From Peptoniphilus stercorisuis (GTDB lineage: Bacteria > Bacillota > Clostridia > Tissierellales > Peptoniphilaceae), in assembly GCF_017874395.1 (NCBI RefSeq), contig NZ_JAGGLJ010000016.1, positions 1 through 43,278 on the forward strand: 43,278 nucleotides of DNA. Reading direction: 5' to 3'. The position numbers and the translations under genes are program-made. The notes below the pieces were generated by a model. The model did not search any database. It was given only the letters and a program-made list of their open reading frames with translations, and had not been told where the DNA came from. Positions 1 to 7,719 of the stretch are shown in pieces (position 1 is the stretch's first letter; the number at the start of each line of letters is the position of its first letter).

Positions 1-57
1 ATTCAAAAAGCCTTAGGATACTTATCTCCCTTAGAATACAAATTAAAATATCTATAA
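1..57 (+). CDS. IS3-type transposase, C-terminal 18 residues (partial)
   Basis: The open frame enters from the left edge and ends at TAA 55-57. The visible residues contain the ALGYLSPLEY pattern that follows the DDE catalytic domain in IS3-family transposases. The gene is cut by the window edge, so nothing can be said about whether the full copy is intact. Confidence 0.75.
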   Translation: MQKALGYLSPLEYKLKYL

Positions 58-94
58 TATTTTATTTGATGTGTACTTGACAGGGCATAGTATC
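1..94 (+). mobile_element. 3' end of an IS3-family-like insertion sequence (left border copy)
   Basis: These bases are an exact inverted copy of 43184-43277. Frame 1 reads the end of a transposase (IQKALGYLSPLEYKLKYL, then TAA at 55-57), which matches the usual C-terminus of IS3-family OrfB transposases. About 37 bases of non-coding IS end follow. Identity with the other copy stops at base 94, so the IS terminus lies near 94-97, only about 13 bases beyond the stop codon of the neighbouring dehydrogenase gene. The rest of the element lies outside the window, so target duplications and the exact terminal repeat cannot be seen. The family call rests on the C-terminal residues only. Confidence 0.8.
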
Positions 95-109
95 TTAAAG
101 GTCCTTTTT

Positions 110-1054
110 TTATAGTTTAAATATATCTTTTACATTTTCAATTACAAGTCTACCAATATCATCTTGAGCATCAATAGTTGATCCACCAATATGTGGACTA
201 ATATAAACTCTATCTAATTCAAATAGTGGAGAGTCAATTTTAACATCTTGAGTATCAAGTCCACCAGTTCCAAGCTCATCTGCAAGAGTATCTAAGTTTG
301 CTCCTCCAAGTTTGCCATTTTTTATATATTTATATAGAGCTTCTTCATTTACTGTGCCACCTCTAGCAGCATTTATAATAATAGCTCCATCTTTCATATT
401 TTCCATTTCATCAAAGGATAACATATCTTTTGTATCTGGAGTTAGTGGAACATGTAATGTAATAATATCTGAATTTTTTACAATATCATCTAAACTTACA
501 ATTTTTACATATTCTATTTTATTGTCTTCAGCTTTTATAAAAGGGTCATAGGCAATAATATCCATATGGAATACATTTGCTATTTCAGCTACTCTTCTAC
601 CAATAGCACCAAAACCTATAATACCTAAAGTTTTATTTCTAAGTTCTCTACCAATCCATCTATATTTATTCCATACTTTATCATATTTTACTTCATTATT
701 TGCTTGAACAGAATTTCTATACATATCAAGAGCCTTGCAAATTACAAGTTCTGCAACAGCATTTGCATTCATTCCAGGTGAGTTTCTAACTTCAATATTT
801 TTTTCTTTACAATAATTAAGATCTATATGATTTGTACCAACAGCACCAACTAATATAGCTTTTAAATTTTTAGCAGCATCTATTACTTCTTTATCAATAA
901 ATGGATCTACTCTCATTACTAATAAATCATAAGGCTCTATAATTTCTTTTAACTTTTCAGAAGTTGGTAGCATTGTAAAATCTACTTCAAAACCTAAACT
1001 TGTAAGTTCTTCTTTAATAATACTAGATACTTGATCAATTATTAATGCTTTCAT
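110..1054 (-). CDS. D-isomer-specific 2-hydroxyacid dehydrogenase (phosphoglycerate/lactate dehydrogenase family)
   Basis: This is a 314-residue NAD-dependent oxidoreductase, the usual length of the family. The Rossmann motif GFGAIGRR is near residue 150. The family's catalytic Arg (NAARGGT) and His (SPHIGGST) are present. Members reduce 2-keto acids to D-2-hydroxy acids or oxidise 3-phosphoglycerate; the substrate cannot be told from sequence. The start was set at ATG 1054 because AAAGGAGAG lies just upstream; an in-frame ATG 17 codons earlier has no good site. It stands alone, with no hairpin terminator between its stop and the IS end at about 94, so the IS may have landed in its 3' flank. 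No serine biosynthesis neighbour supports calling it serA. Confidence 0.85.
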   Translation of the reverse strand: MKALIIDQVSSIIKEELTSLGFEVDFTMLPTSEKLKEIIEPYDLLVMRVDPFIDKEVIDAAKNLKAILVGAVGTNHIDLNYCKEKNIEVRNSPGMNANAVAELVICKALDMYRNSVQANNEVKYDKVWNKYRWIGRELRNKTLGIIGFGAIGRRVAEIANVFHMDIIAYDPFIKAEDNKIEYVKIVSLDDIVKNSDIITLHVPLTPDTKDMLSFDEMENMKDGAIIINAARGGTVNEEALYKYIKNGKLGGANLDTLADELGTGGLDTQDVKIDSPLFELDRVYISPHIGGSTIDAQDDIGRLVIENVKDIFKL

Positions 1055-1180
1055 TTTATTCTCTCCTTTTAAAAAATAGATATGTCTTTTTTGTGTAAAG
1101 TTCATATATTATTTTTAAATCTTTATAATTTACTAAATATTTCTATAATTGAATTATACCATTTTTTTCTAATAATAAAC

Positions 1181-1209
1181 TTTAAAATAAATATTCTAAC
1201 TGTTACAAT
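1181..1209 (+). promoter_or_regulatory. Possible promoter of the TraB/GumN gene
   Basis: TTTAAA (1181-1186) and TACAAT (1204-1209) are 17 bases apart and stand 20 bases before the start codon. The -35 match is weak, so this is tentative. An equally AT-rich stretch upstream could hold the divergent promoter of the dehydrogenase gene. Confidence 0.35.
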
Positions 1210-1229
1210 GTTAAATACAAGGAGGGATT

Positions 1230-2573
1230 ATGAAAAATTCAATTTTAAGTAAAAATAAAAAGCGATTTAAATTAATTTTAATATTGTCACTTTTTTTAAC
1301 TCTATCAAGTATATCTCCTACCTTTGCTAAGGAAAAGGCTAAAACAACTATAATCAACTCTTGGTCTGTAAATGATTTAGTAGATGCTAAAAGACAGGGA
1401 ATATTTAATAATGAAATGCAAAAAGAAGATTTAAGAGAGATTATTACAAAAGAAGAACTTAATCTTTTAATTAAAAATTCAGAAGATAAGCTAAATTCTT
1501 ACAATTTAAAAAAAAATCCAAATTATAAAAAATTAGATTTTAAAGAAGATTTTACTAGAAATCATATTATTAATGAAGTCTTTGATTTAGTTCAAAAATA
1601 CGATACTAATGCAACTAATAAAGATCCTGCACAATATCTTATGGAAAAGAAAATTTTAAAGGGCAATGGCAAAAATCTTTTTTTAAATAATATTTCTAGT
1701 TATGAAAATGCAATATCTTTTTTTACAAGAGCTAATAATTATTTAATCCAACAAAATAATCTTGGAAGTAAGGGTATGTTTTACAAAATAGAAAATAATG
1801 GAAATACAATTTATATTCTTGGTTCAATTCACATTGGAGATAATTCTATGTATCCAATTGATGAAAAAGTAATAGATGCCTTTAACTCTTCTAATGAGTT
1901 ATATGTTGAGGTAAATATAACTGATCAAAGTAAAATGAAATATATTCAAGAAGAAATGTTTTATAAAGATAATACAAATTTAAAAGATTCTCTAGGAGAT
2001 AATCTATATAATAAATATAAATTATTTATGGATAAATACTTCATAGAAGAAAATAATTATATAAATTTAAAGCCTTGGGCTGCTTATAATATGTTATCTA
2101 ATTTACCTATGAATGTAAAAATGCCAAATTCTTCAGATTTAGGTATTGATAGATATTTTATAACTAAGGCAAAATTAAATAATAAAACTATAAAAGAACT
2201 TGAAACAATAGAACTTCAAACTAATGTATTAAGCTCACTTAGTGATGAAGATTATAAAAATATGATAAATTCTTTTCTAGATGCTGCAAATTCCTATGGA
2301 ATTGATATTTTCACACAAAACTCTGAAGACTTAAAAAACATTTGGAAAAGTGGTAATGATAAAGAACTTAATTTAAAAATTAATAAAGGTGATAAATTTT
2401 CAAATAATCTTTTTGACAAAAGAGATATAGGTATGGCTGAAAAAATCACAGATATGTTAAATAGTAAGGACAAGAATACAATATTTGTAGTTGCAGGAGC
2501 AGCTCATTTTACACCTGAGGATTCTGTTATAAAACTACTTGAGAATAATGGATTCACTATACAAAAACTATAA
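1230..2573 (+). CDS. Secreted TraB/GumN-family protein with SLH-like N-terminal segments
   Basis: This is a 447-residue protein. Residues 1-33 form a signal peptide (basic start, hydrophobic LILILSLFLTLSS core, likely cleavage after TFA). The C-terminal domain from about 183 has the TraB/GumN hallmarks GSIHIGD (about residue 198) and AGAAHFTPED near the end. This fold includes Tiki-type metal-dependent proteases, but the bacterial role is mostly unknown. The region between, about residues 44-90 and 133-175, reads like two degenerate SLH repeats: Trp, then an 'A..GI' turn, then ITKEE or a SYENAISFFTRA helix. SLH domains bind pyruvylated secondary wall polymers, and such pyruvylation genes lie at 35.9-39.9 kb. 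The start has a strong AGGAGGG site. The SLH assignment is my inference. Confidence 0.8.
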   Translation: MKNSILSKNKKRFKLILILSLFLTLSSISPTFAKEKAKTTIINSWSVNDLVDAKRQGIFNNEMQKEDLREIITKEELNLLIKNSEDKLNSYNLKKNPNYKKLDFKEDFTRNHIINEVFDLVQKYDTNATNKDPAQYLMEKKILKGNGKNLFLNNISSYENAISFFTRANNYLIQQNNLGSKGMFYKIENNGNTIYILGSIHIGDNSMYPIDEKVIDAFNSSNELYVEVNITDQSKMKYIQEEMFYKDNTNLKDSLGDNLYNKYKLFMDKYFIEENNYINLKPWAAYNMLSNLPMNVKMPNSSDLGIDRYFITKAKLNNKTIKELETIELQTNVLSSLSDEDYKNMINSFLDAANSYGIDIFTQNSEDLKNIWKSGNDKELNLKINKGDKFSNNLFDKRDIGMAEKITDMLNSKDKNTIFVVAGAAHFTPEDSVIKLLENNGFTIQKL

Positions 2574-2604
2574 AAAAATACCCTCAAAAGAGGGTATTTT
2601 TATT
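2574..2604. terminator. Bidirectional terminator between the TraB/GumN gene and ileS
   Basis: A 10-bp stem (AAATACCCTC with GAGGGTATTT, loop AAAA) has A runs on one side and T runs on the other. It sits between two convergent stop codons and can serve both strands. Confidence 0.9.
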
Positions 2605-2606
2605 TA

Positions 2607-5600
2607 TTACATTTTTTCAACTTTTATTTTAGCTTCATGACCATTAAGATCAATTATATCTAAATCAAGTGTATCTTTTATTACTTCAACTGCTAATACT
2701 TCTTCTTTTACAAAATCTAAAGAGTTGAATATTGCATTATTAACTTCATCATCTGAATCTATTGTTACTTTTATAGTATCTAATACATCAAAGTCTGATG
2801 ATTTTCTAAGTTGTTGAACTTTTGAAATAAATTCTCTTACAAGTCCTTCTGCAATAAGATCTTCTGTTAGGTCTGTATCTAAAATTACAAATAGATTATT
2901 TTCCATCATTACATCAAATCCATCTTTAGATTTAATATTTACAAGTACATAATCTTCTTTGATTTCAGTATCTTCGCCATTTAAGTTTAGAACTACACCA
3001 TCTTTTAATTTTTCAACAAATTCCTTTGGTTCTACTTCTCTTAAAGTTTTTCCAAAGTCTTTTATTTTTGCTCCAAGAATTGATCCTGCAACTTTAAAGT
3101 TTGGTTTAAGTTCATAGTCCATAAATACAGATAAATCATCTTTAAATAGAACTTCTTTTACATTTAGTTCTTCTTTAATTAAATCTTCAAGATCTCCAAT
3201 GATATCTTCGTATTTACCATCTATTATAACTTTTGAAAGTGGTTGACGAACCTTTATTTTTACATCTTCTCTTGATGCACGTCCTAGTGCTACTAAGTTT
3301 CTTACAAGATCCATTTTTTCTTCAAGTTTTAAATCAATTAAGTCTTCATCTGCTGTTGGATAGTATTCAAGATGAACTGATTCTTTATCTTCAAGTGATT
3401 TAAATAATTCTTCAGCTATAAATGGAACAAATGGAGCTATTAGTTTTGTAAGTCCTAAAAGCACTTCATAAGTTGTGTTATATACTGATTTTTTATCATC
3501 ATCTATTTCAGTTTTCCAGAATCTTCTTCTATTTCTTCTAATATACCAATTTGAGAAGTCTTCTATTACAAAATCTTGAATATTTCTTACTACTTTTGTA
3601 TAGTCAAATACATCCATATCTGCCTTTACATTTTTTAGAAGATTATTGTATTTTGAAAGTAACCATTTATCTATTTCATCTCTATTTTCATAAGAAACAT
3701 TAAATTCTCTTGGGTCTATTTCATCTGTATTCGCATATAGACTAAAGAAGTTGTATATATTTCTTAAGGATCTAAAGAATTTAGAATCTACTTCACGAAG
3801 TCCATCTTCATCAAATTTAGTTGGAGTCCAAGCTGGTGATACATATAGTAAATACCAACGAACGACATCTGCTCCATATTGTTCAAAAAGTTCAAATGGT
3901 GAAACTGTATTTCCCTTTGATTTTGACATTTTCTTTCCAAATTTATCAAGTATTAAATCATTTACAAGTACATTTTTATATGGTGCTTTTCCTGTCATAT
4001 ATGTTGATATAGCAAGAAGTGAATAGAACCATCCTCTTGTTTGGTCAATACCTTCATTTATAAAATCAGCTGGGAAGAAGTCATTAAATTCTTCTTTGTT
4101 TTCAAATGGGTAGTGAAGTTGTGCAAAAGGCATAGCTCCTGAATCAAACCATACATCTATTACATCTTTTTCACGAGTCATTACTTTTCCACATTCTGAA
4201 CATTTTAAATGAACATCATCTACATATGGTCTGTGAAGTTCAATATTTTCATCTATATCTTCTATTGCTTTTTCAGCAAGTTCTTTTCTTGAGCCAATAG
4301 ATTCTGTATGTCCACATTCACATTTCCAAATAGGAAGTGGTGTTCCCCAATATCTAGATCTTGAAAGTGCCCAGTCATTTAAGTTTTCAAGCCAGTTTCC
4401 AAATCTCTTTTCTCCAACATATTCTGGGAACCAATTAACACCATTATTATTCTCTATTAATTGATCTTTAAATTTAGTTACTTCTATATACCAAGAAGGG
4501 TGAGCATAATATATAAGTGGTGTATGACATCTCCAACAATGTGGATAGTTATGAACCATTTTTTGTTTTCTAAACATTTTTTCTTCTTCACGAAGATATT
4601 TTATAATTTCAGGATCTGCATCCATTACAAACATACCTTCCCAAGGAGTTGTAGTAAACTTACCATCTTCTCCTACTGGAAGAAGTACTGGTAAATTATA
4701 TCTTCTACCTGTTTGATAGTCATCTTCACCAAATCCTGGTGCAGAGTGAACTATTCCTGTACCATCATCAATAGTTACATAATCAGCACAAGTTACAAAA
4801 AATGCTTTTTTATCTACACTTAAGAAAGGAAGAAGTTGTTCATATTCAACATACTCAAGATCTTTACCTTTCATTTTATCAAGTACTTCATATTCATTTT
4901 CAAAGATATTTCCAGCAAGTGCTTCTGCTACATAATACACTTCACCTTCATAGTTCACTTTTATATAATCAACATTTGGATTTACAGTAAGTGCAACATT
5001 TGATGGAAGTGTCCAAGGAGTTGTTGTCCAAGCTAAGAAGTATTCATCTTTATCTTTTAATTTAAATTTAGCTATTACAGTTTCTGTTTTTATCTCTTCA
5101 TAACCTTGAGCTACTTCATGAGATGCAAGACCTGTTCCACATCTTGGGCAATATGGTAATATTTTATGTCCTTCATATATAAGTCCATCTTCAAACATTT
5201 TATTTAATATATTCCAAACTGATTCAATATAGTCATTTTCAAGAGTTATATACGGATTGTCTAGATCAATTAAATAAGCCATTCTATTAGTAAGAGCTCT
5301 CCATTCTTTTTCATATTCAAAAACAGATTCTCTACACATTTTATTAAATTTATCTATTCCAAAACTTTCAATATCATGTTTGTCTTTTAATCCTAATTTT
5401 TTTTCTACTTCAATTTCTACTGGAAGACCATGTGTGTCCCATCCAGCTTTTCTCTTAACTTTAAATCCTTGCATAGTTTTATATCTACAAGTTAAATCCT
5501 TTAAAGTTCTCGCCATTACATGGTGAATTCCTGGACGACCATTTGCTGTTGGAGGTCCTTCATAGAATATATAGGACTCATTATCTTCTCTTGTTTCTAC

Positions 5601-5696
5601 TGATCTGTGAAGAAGATCTATTTCTTCCCAATATTTTGCTATACTTTGTTCTCTTAAATCTACAGATTCTTTAGAAAGTGCTTTAAATACTTTCAT
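2607..5696 (-). CDS. ileS: Isoleucyl-tRNA synthetase, type 2 (IleRS2), with GIHH signature
   Basis: This 1029-residue class I synthetase charges tRNA-Ile in the cytoplasm. The start ATG 5696 follows AAAGGAG; the longer open frame upstream only runs back through the T-box leader. The sequence resembles the eukaryote-like type 2 form found in many clostridia (YEGPPTANGRP, GWDTHGLPVE, PYCPRCGTGL), which is usually tolerant of mupirocin. The HIGH signature is replaced by G56-I-H-H59, that is GXHH rather than HXGH. The second signature KMSKS is intact in KKMSKSKGN. Cys pairs (CEC and CSEC) near the middle suggest a zinc site. The CP1 editing region is present (WTTTPWTLPSN). The gene is monocistronic after its T-box and ends at a shared terminator. 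Confidence 0.97.
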   Translation of the reverse strand: MKVFKALSKESVDLREQSIAKYWEEIDLLHRSVETREDNESYIFYEGPPTANGRPGIHHVMARTLKDLTCRYKTMQGFKVKRKAGWDTHGLPVEIEVEKKLGLKDKHDIESFGIDKFNKMCRESVFEYEKEWRALTNRMAYLIDLDNPYITLENDYIESVWNILNKMFEDGLIYEGHKILPYCPRCGTGLASHEVAQGYEEIKTETVIAKFKLKDKDEYFLAWTTTPWTLPSNVALTVNPNVDYIKVNYEGEVYYVAEALAGNIFENEYEVLDKMKGKDLEYVEYEQLLPFLSVDKKAFFVTCADYVTIDDGTGIVHSAPGFGEDDYQTGRRYNLPVLLPVGEDGKFTTTPWEGMFVMDADPEIIKYLREEEKMFRKQKMVHNYPHCWRCHTPLIYYAHPSWYIEVTKFKDQLIENNNGVNWFPEYVGEKRFGNWLENLNDWALSRSRYWGTPLPIWKCECGHTESIGSRKELAEKAIEDIDENIELHRPYVDDVHLKCSECGKVMTREKDVIDVWFDSGAMPFAQLHYPFENKEEFNDFFPADFINEGIDQTRGWFYSLLAISTYMTGKAPYKNVLVNDLILDKFGKKMSKSKGNTVSPFELFEQYGADVVRWYLLYVSPAWTPTKFDEDGLREVDSKFFRSLRNIYNFFSLYANTDEIDPREFNVSYENRDEIDKWLLSKYNNLLKNVKADMDVFDYTKVVRNIQDFVIEDFSNWYIRRNRRRFWKTEIDDDKKSVYNTTYEVLLGLTKLIAPFVPFIAEELFKSLEDKESVHLEYYPTADEDLIDLKLEEKMDLVRNLVALGRASREDVKIKVRQPLSKVIIDGKYEDIIGDLEDLIKEELNVKEVLFKDDLSVFMDYELKPNFKVAGSILGAKIKDFGKTLREVEPKEFVEKLKDGVVLNLNGEDTEIKEDYVLVNIKSKDGFDVMMENNLFVILDTDLTEDLIAEGLVREFISKVQQLRKSSDFDVLDTIKVTIDSDDEVNNAIFNSLDFVKEEVLAVEVIKDTLDLDIIDLNGHEAKIKVEKM

Positions 5697-5721
5697 ATAT
5701 TCACTCCTTTTTATTAAAAAA

Positions 5722-5922
5722 ATATAAAAAATCCCCTTGTCAAAAGACAAAGGGACGAACATGCCGCGGTACCACCCTAATTATAGGTATCTATCACTTA
5801 AGTGTCTTAACGCAACAAACGTAAAAGCTCCAAGCTGATCTATATATTATTATTTTTCATGTCTTTTCACCAACTGACACTCTCTTTTTGGAAAAATTTA
5901 TAATATAACGGTCTCTTCATTG
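5722..5922 (-). ncRNA. T-box leader of ileS (tRNA-Ile sensing)
   Basis: Read on the minus strand, the leader contains an AGAGAG bulge and a TTGGTGAAAAG loop typical of a full-length Stem I. A candidate specifier ATC (Ile) lies at 5839-5837. The T-box sequence AGGGTGGTACCGCGG is at 5778-5764; its TGGT pairs with an ACCA tRNA end. The competing terminator is a 10-bp stem (5732-5741 with 5746-5755, one G.U pair) followed by a T run. Uncharged tRNA-Ile should stabilise the antiterminator and let ileS be transcribed. The leader begins right at the stop codon of rrf2, with no terminator between, so read-through from rrf2 would also be gated here. Confidence 0.95.
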
Positions 5923-5926
5923 CTTT

Positions 5927-6337
5927 TTATATATATTCGTCTAGAGTTGAGGATCTAAACATTTCAATTACACTATTTTGTATTGATGAAAGTTTATTGT
6001 GGAATTTACAATGGCCAAAGTTACCATCTTCATTTCTATTACAATAAGGTTCATCCATGTATAAACACCTATTTACAACAATAGGTCCATCTACTGCTAC
6101 TATTATGTCATATAAAGTTATGTCTTCTTTTTTTCTTTTAAGTTTATATCCACCAGTAGCTCCACGTTTAGCTTCTGTTATTCCTGCAAGATTTAATTTT
6201 CTTAGTATTCTAAGAGTAAATCTTTCTGGAACTTTTTGATCTGCTGCAATTCTTGGTGCACCAACAACATCGCCTTCGTGTTCAGCTAGATATGCACATA
6301 TTCTAAAAGCATAATCCACTTCTCGGGTTATTCTCAT
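5927..6337 (-). CDS. Rrf2-family transcriptional regulator, probable Fe-S sensor
   Basis: This 136-residue protein has the N-terminal winged helix typical of Rrf2 (MRITREVDYAFRI, then a GATGGYKL wing near residues 59-65). Three cysteines, C91, C99 and C110, follow the dimerisation helix, where IscR and NsrR hold an Fe-S cluster. The spacing here (C-X7-C-X10-C) differs from the tighter spacing in those proteins, so cluster type and signal are unknown. No isc/suf or nitrosative-stress gene lies in the window to identify its targets. The gene has its own promoter with tandem repeats that may be a self-binding site. Downstream is the ileS T-box leader. Confidence 0.9.
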   Translation of the reverse strand: MRITREVDYAFRICAYLAEHEGDVVGAPRIAADQKVPERFTLRILRKLNLAGITEAKRGATGGYKLKRKKEDITLYDIIVAVDGPIVVNRCLYMDEPYCNRNEDGNFGHCKFHNKLSSIQNSVIEMFRSSTLDEYI

Positions 6338-6365
6338 TATACCACCTAACTTTTATAATATTTTT

Positions 6366-6394
6366 ATTCTATACTATCTATACTTTGAAGTCAA
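6366..6394 (-). promoter_or_regulatory. rrf2 promoter with tandem direct repeats
   Basis: On the minus strand TTGACT (6394-6389) and TAGAAT (6371-6366) are 17 bases apart. Two identical 8-base repeats (AGTATAGA on the minus strand, at 6384-6377 and 6375-6368) fill the space between the two boxes, a position expected of an autoregulatory operator. The repeat as operator is inference. Confidence 0.6.
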
Positions 6395-7666
6395 CTAAAA
6401 AAGCTCGTCTTGTTTTCTTCTCAATTTAAGTATTGTAGAACTCTCATCAAGATTTACATCTGAATATTTTAAAGCTTCACCTTTTTTAATATCTTTATTT
6501 ACAGTTACATTTCCTGTAATAAGTCCAATTGGTAATAAATTTTCTTCTATTTGAACTTTATGACTTTCTAAAGCTCCATATATAGTATATCCGCCAATAC
6601 CGTCTAATTTTTCTCCTGCTTTTAAATCTCTTTTTGCCATTGTTATAGTTTCGGCAACAGGACCATTTTTTGAAACAATTGTACTATCATTTAATGCAAC
6701 TGCCCTTATTATAGAATTTGGTGTTTCAATACTAGTTAAATGGTATGGTCTATATATTGCAAAGTTTGGACCATCACCCATTTTTAAAAATTCCATTTCA
6801 GCAGTTAATACATCAGATTTACATCTTACTATTGCAAAGACTCCTGGTGCAATTCCTCTTACAAAATCTACGACTTTATAATTATTTAAAATTCCACCTT
6901 CTTCTTTTATCTTTATGTCTTTAGCTAGAGTTTTCGGAGTTGAATTAATACAATGACATCCTCTAATATCTGGTAAAAATCCTGTAGCATTACATACAGC
7001 ATTTAATTCAATCATAGTATTAGTTCCATCAACAAAAGAAGTTAACATTCTTTTATTTAGTCCCTTCTTTTTAGCTTCTTCTTCAAGTTCATCAGGTGTT
7101 GCACTTTGATTTAGATCATTATTTTTTCCCTTACCTAAAGCAAGCACTTCAAATCCTAAAGTTTTTGAAAATTCATAAAGTTCCATAATCGCACCTGGCT
7201 CATCGCCTGATGTTCCTGTATAAATTATTCCACTTTCATCAGCAAGTTTTTTAATATATGGACCTACTGTTGCATCCATTTCAACATTTAATGTTACAAT
7301 GTGTACTTTATTTTCTATAGCACAAAGTGAAACTTTTGATCCTTCTTCTGTATCTCCTGTACAATCTACTACACAATCTGTAATAGTTGCAGGAATTAAT
7401 GTATTTGTAGTAGCTACATATAAACCTTCATTTATAGCTTTTTTTGCATCTTCTACTGAATTAGTTACAACTATATTTTCTTTTTTTACATTTGTTTTAG
7501 AAAATGCATTTAATACAGATTCTATTCTTCTTGAGGCTACAACTGCAGGCTTGAAATTATCAAGAAGTACTAATTGATTTAATAGAGATGTCCCCATTAT
7601 TCCAGTACCTACTATACCTACTTTTATTTCCCCATATTTTTCTAAAGTATTCCTAAGAAAGAACAT
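6395..7666 (-). CDS. NAD(P)-dependent oxidoreductase with C-terminal SAF domain (homoserine-dehydrogenase-like)
   Basis: This 423-residue protein begins with a Rossmann domain (VGIVGTGIMG near residues 17-26) resembling the NAD-binding half of homoserine dehydrogenase. It continues with a catalytic region (TSGDEPGAIMELY, NATGFLPD) and ends in an SAF-like domain (about 340-420: KRDLKAGEKLDGIGG, ITGNVTVNKDIKKGEALKYSDV). Proteins of this architecture occur in sugar-acid and tetrose pathways in some bacteria, but no pathway partner is present here, so the substrate is unknown. It is not the biosynthetic homoserine dehydrogenase, since it has an SAF tail rather than an ACT domain and no threonine gene lies near. 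The start has GGAGG seven bases upstream. It stands alone behind its own promoter. Confidence 0.8.
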   Translation of the reverse strand: MFFLRNTLEKYGEIKVGIVGTGIMGTSLLNQLVLLDNFKPAVVASRRIESVLNAFSKTNVKKENIVVTNSVEDAKKAINEGLYVATTNTLIPATITDCVVDCTGDTEEGSKVSLCAIENKVHIVTLNVEMDATVGPYIKKLADESGIIYTGTSGDEPGAIMELYEFSKTLGFEVLALGKGKNNDLNQSATPDELEEEAKKKGLNKRMLTSFVDGTNTMIELNAVCNATGFLPDIRGCHCINSTPKTLAKDIKIKEEGGILNNYKVVDFVRGIAPGVFAIVRCKSDVLTAEMEFLKMGDGPNFAIYRPYHLTSIETPNSIIRAVALNDSTIVSKNGPVAETITMAKRDLKAGEKLDGIGGYTIYGALESHKVQIEENLLPIGLITGNVTVNKDIKKGEALKYSDVNLDESSTILKLRRKQDELF

Positions 7667-7691
7667 ATATGCCTCCGATTTTCTGTTTTAA

Positions 7692-7719
7692 ATTATATCA
7701 TATTTGAGTAGTTTTTCAA
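7692..7719 (-). promoter_or_regulatory. Promoter of the SAF-domain dehydrogenase gene
   Basis: On the minus strand TTGAAA (7719-7714) and TATAAT (7697-7692) are 16 bases apart. The -35 box overlaps the stop codon of the upstream flavoprotein gene. Confidence 0.65.

Noticed and set aside
3751-5000. Rightward open frames opposite ileS
   Set aside because: They are antisense to a strongly conserved synthetase, have no ribosome sites, and their residue composition is that of reverse-complement shadows.
5697-5762. Longer N-terminus for IleRS
   Set aside because: The 22 extra codons run through the T-box terminator and lack a ribosome site. ATG 5696 has AAAGGAG and gives the normal IleRS2 start.
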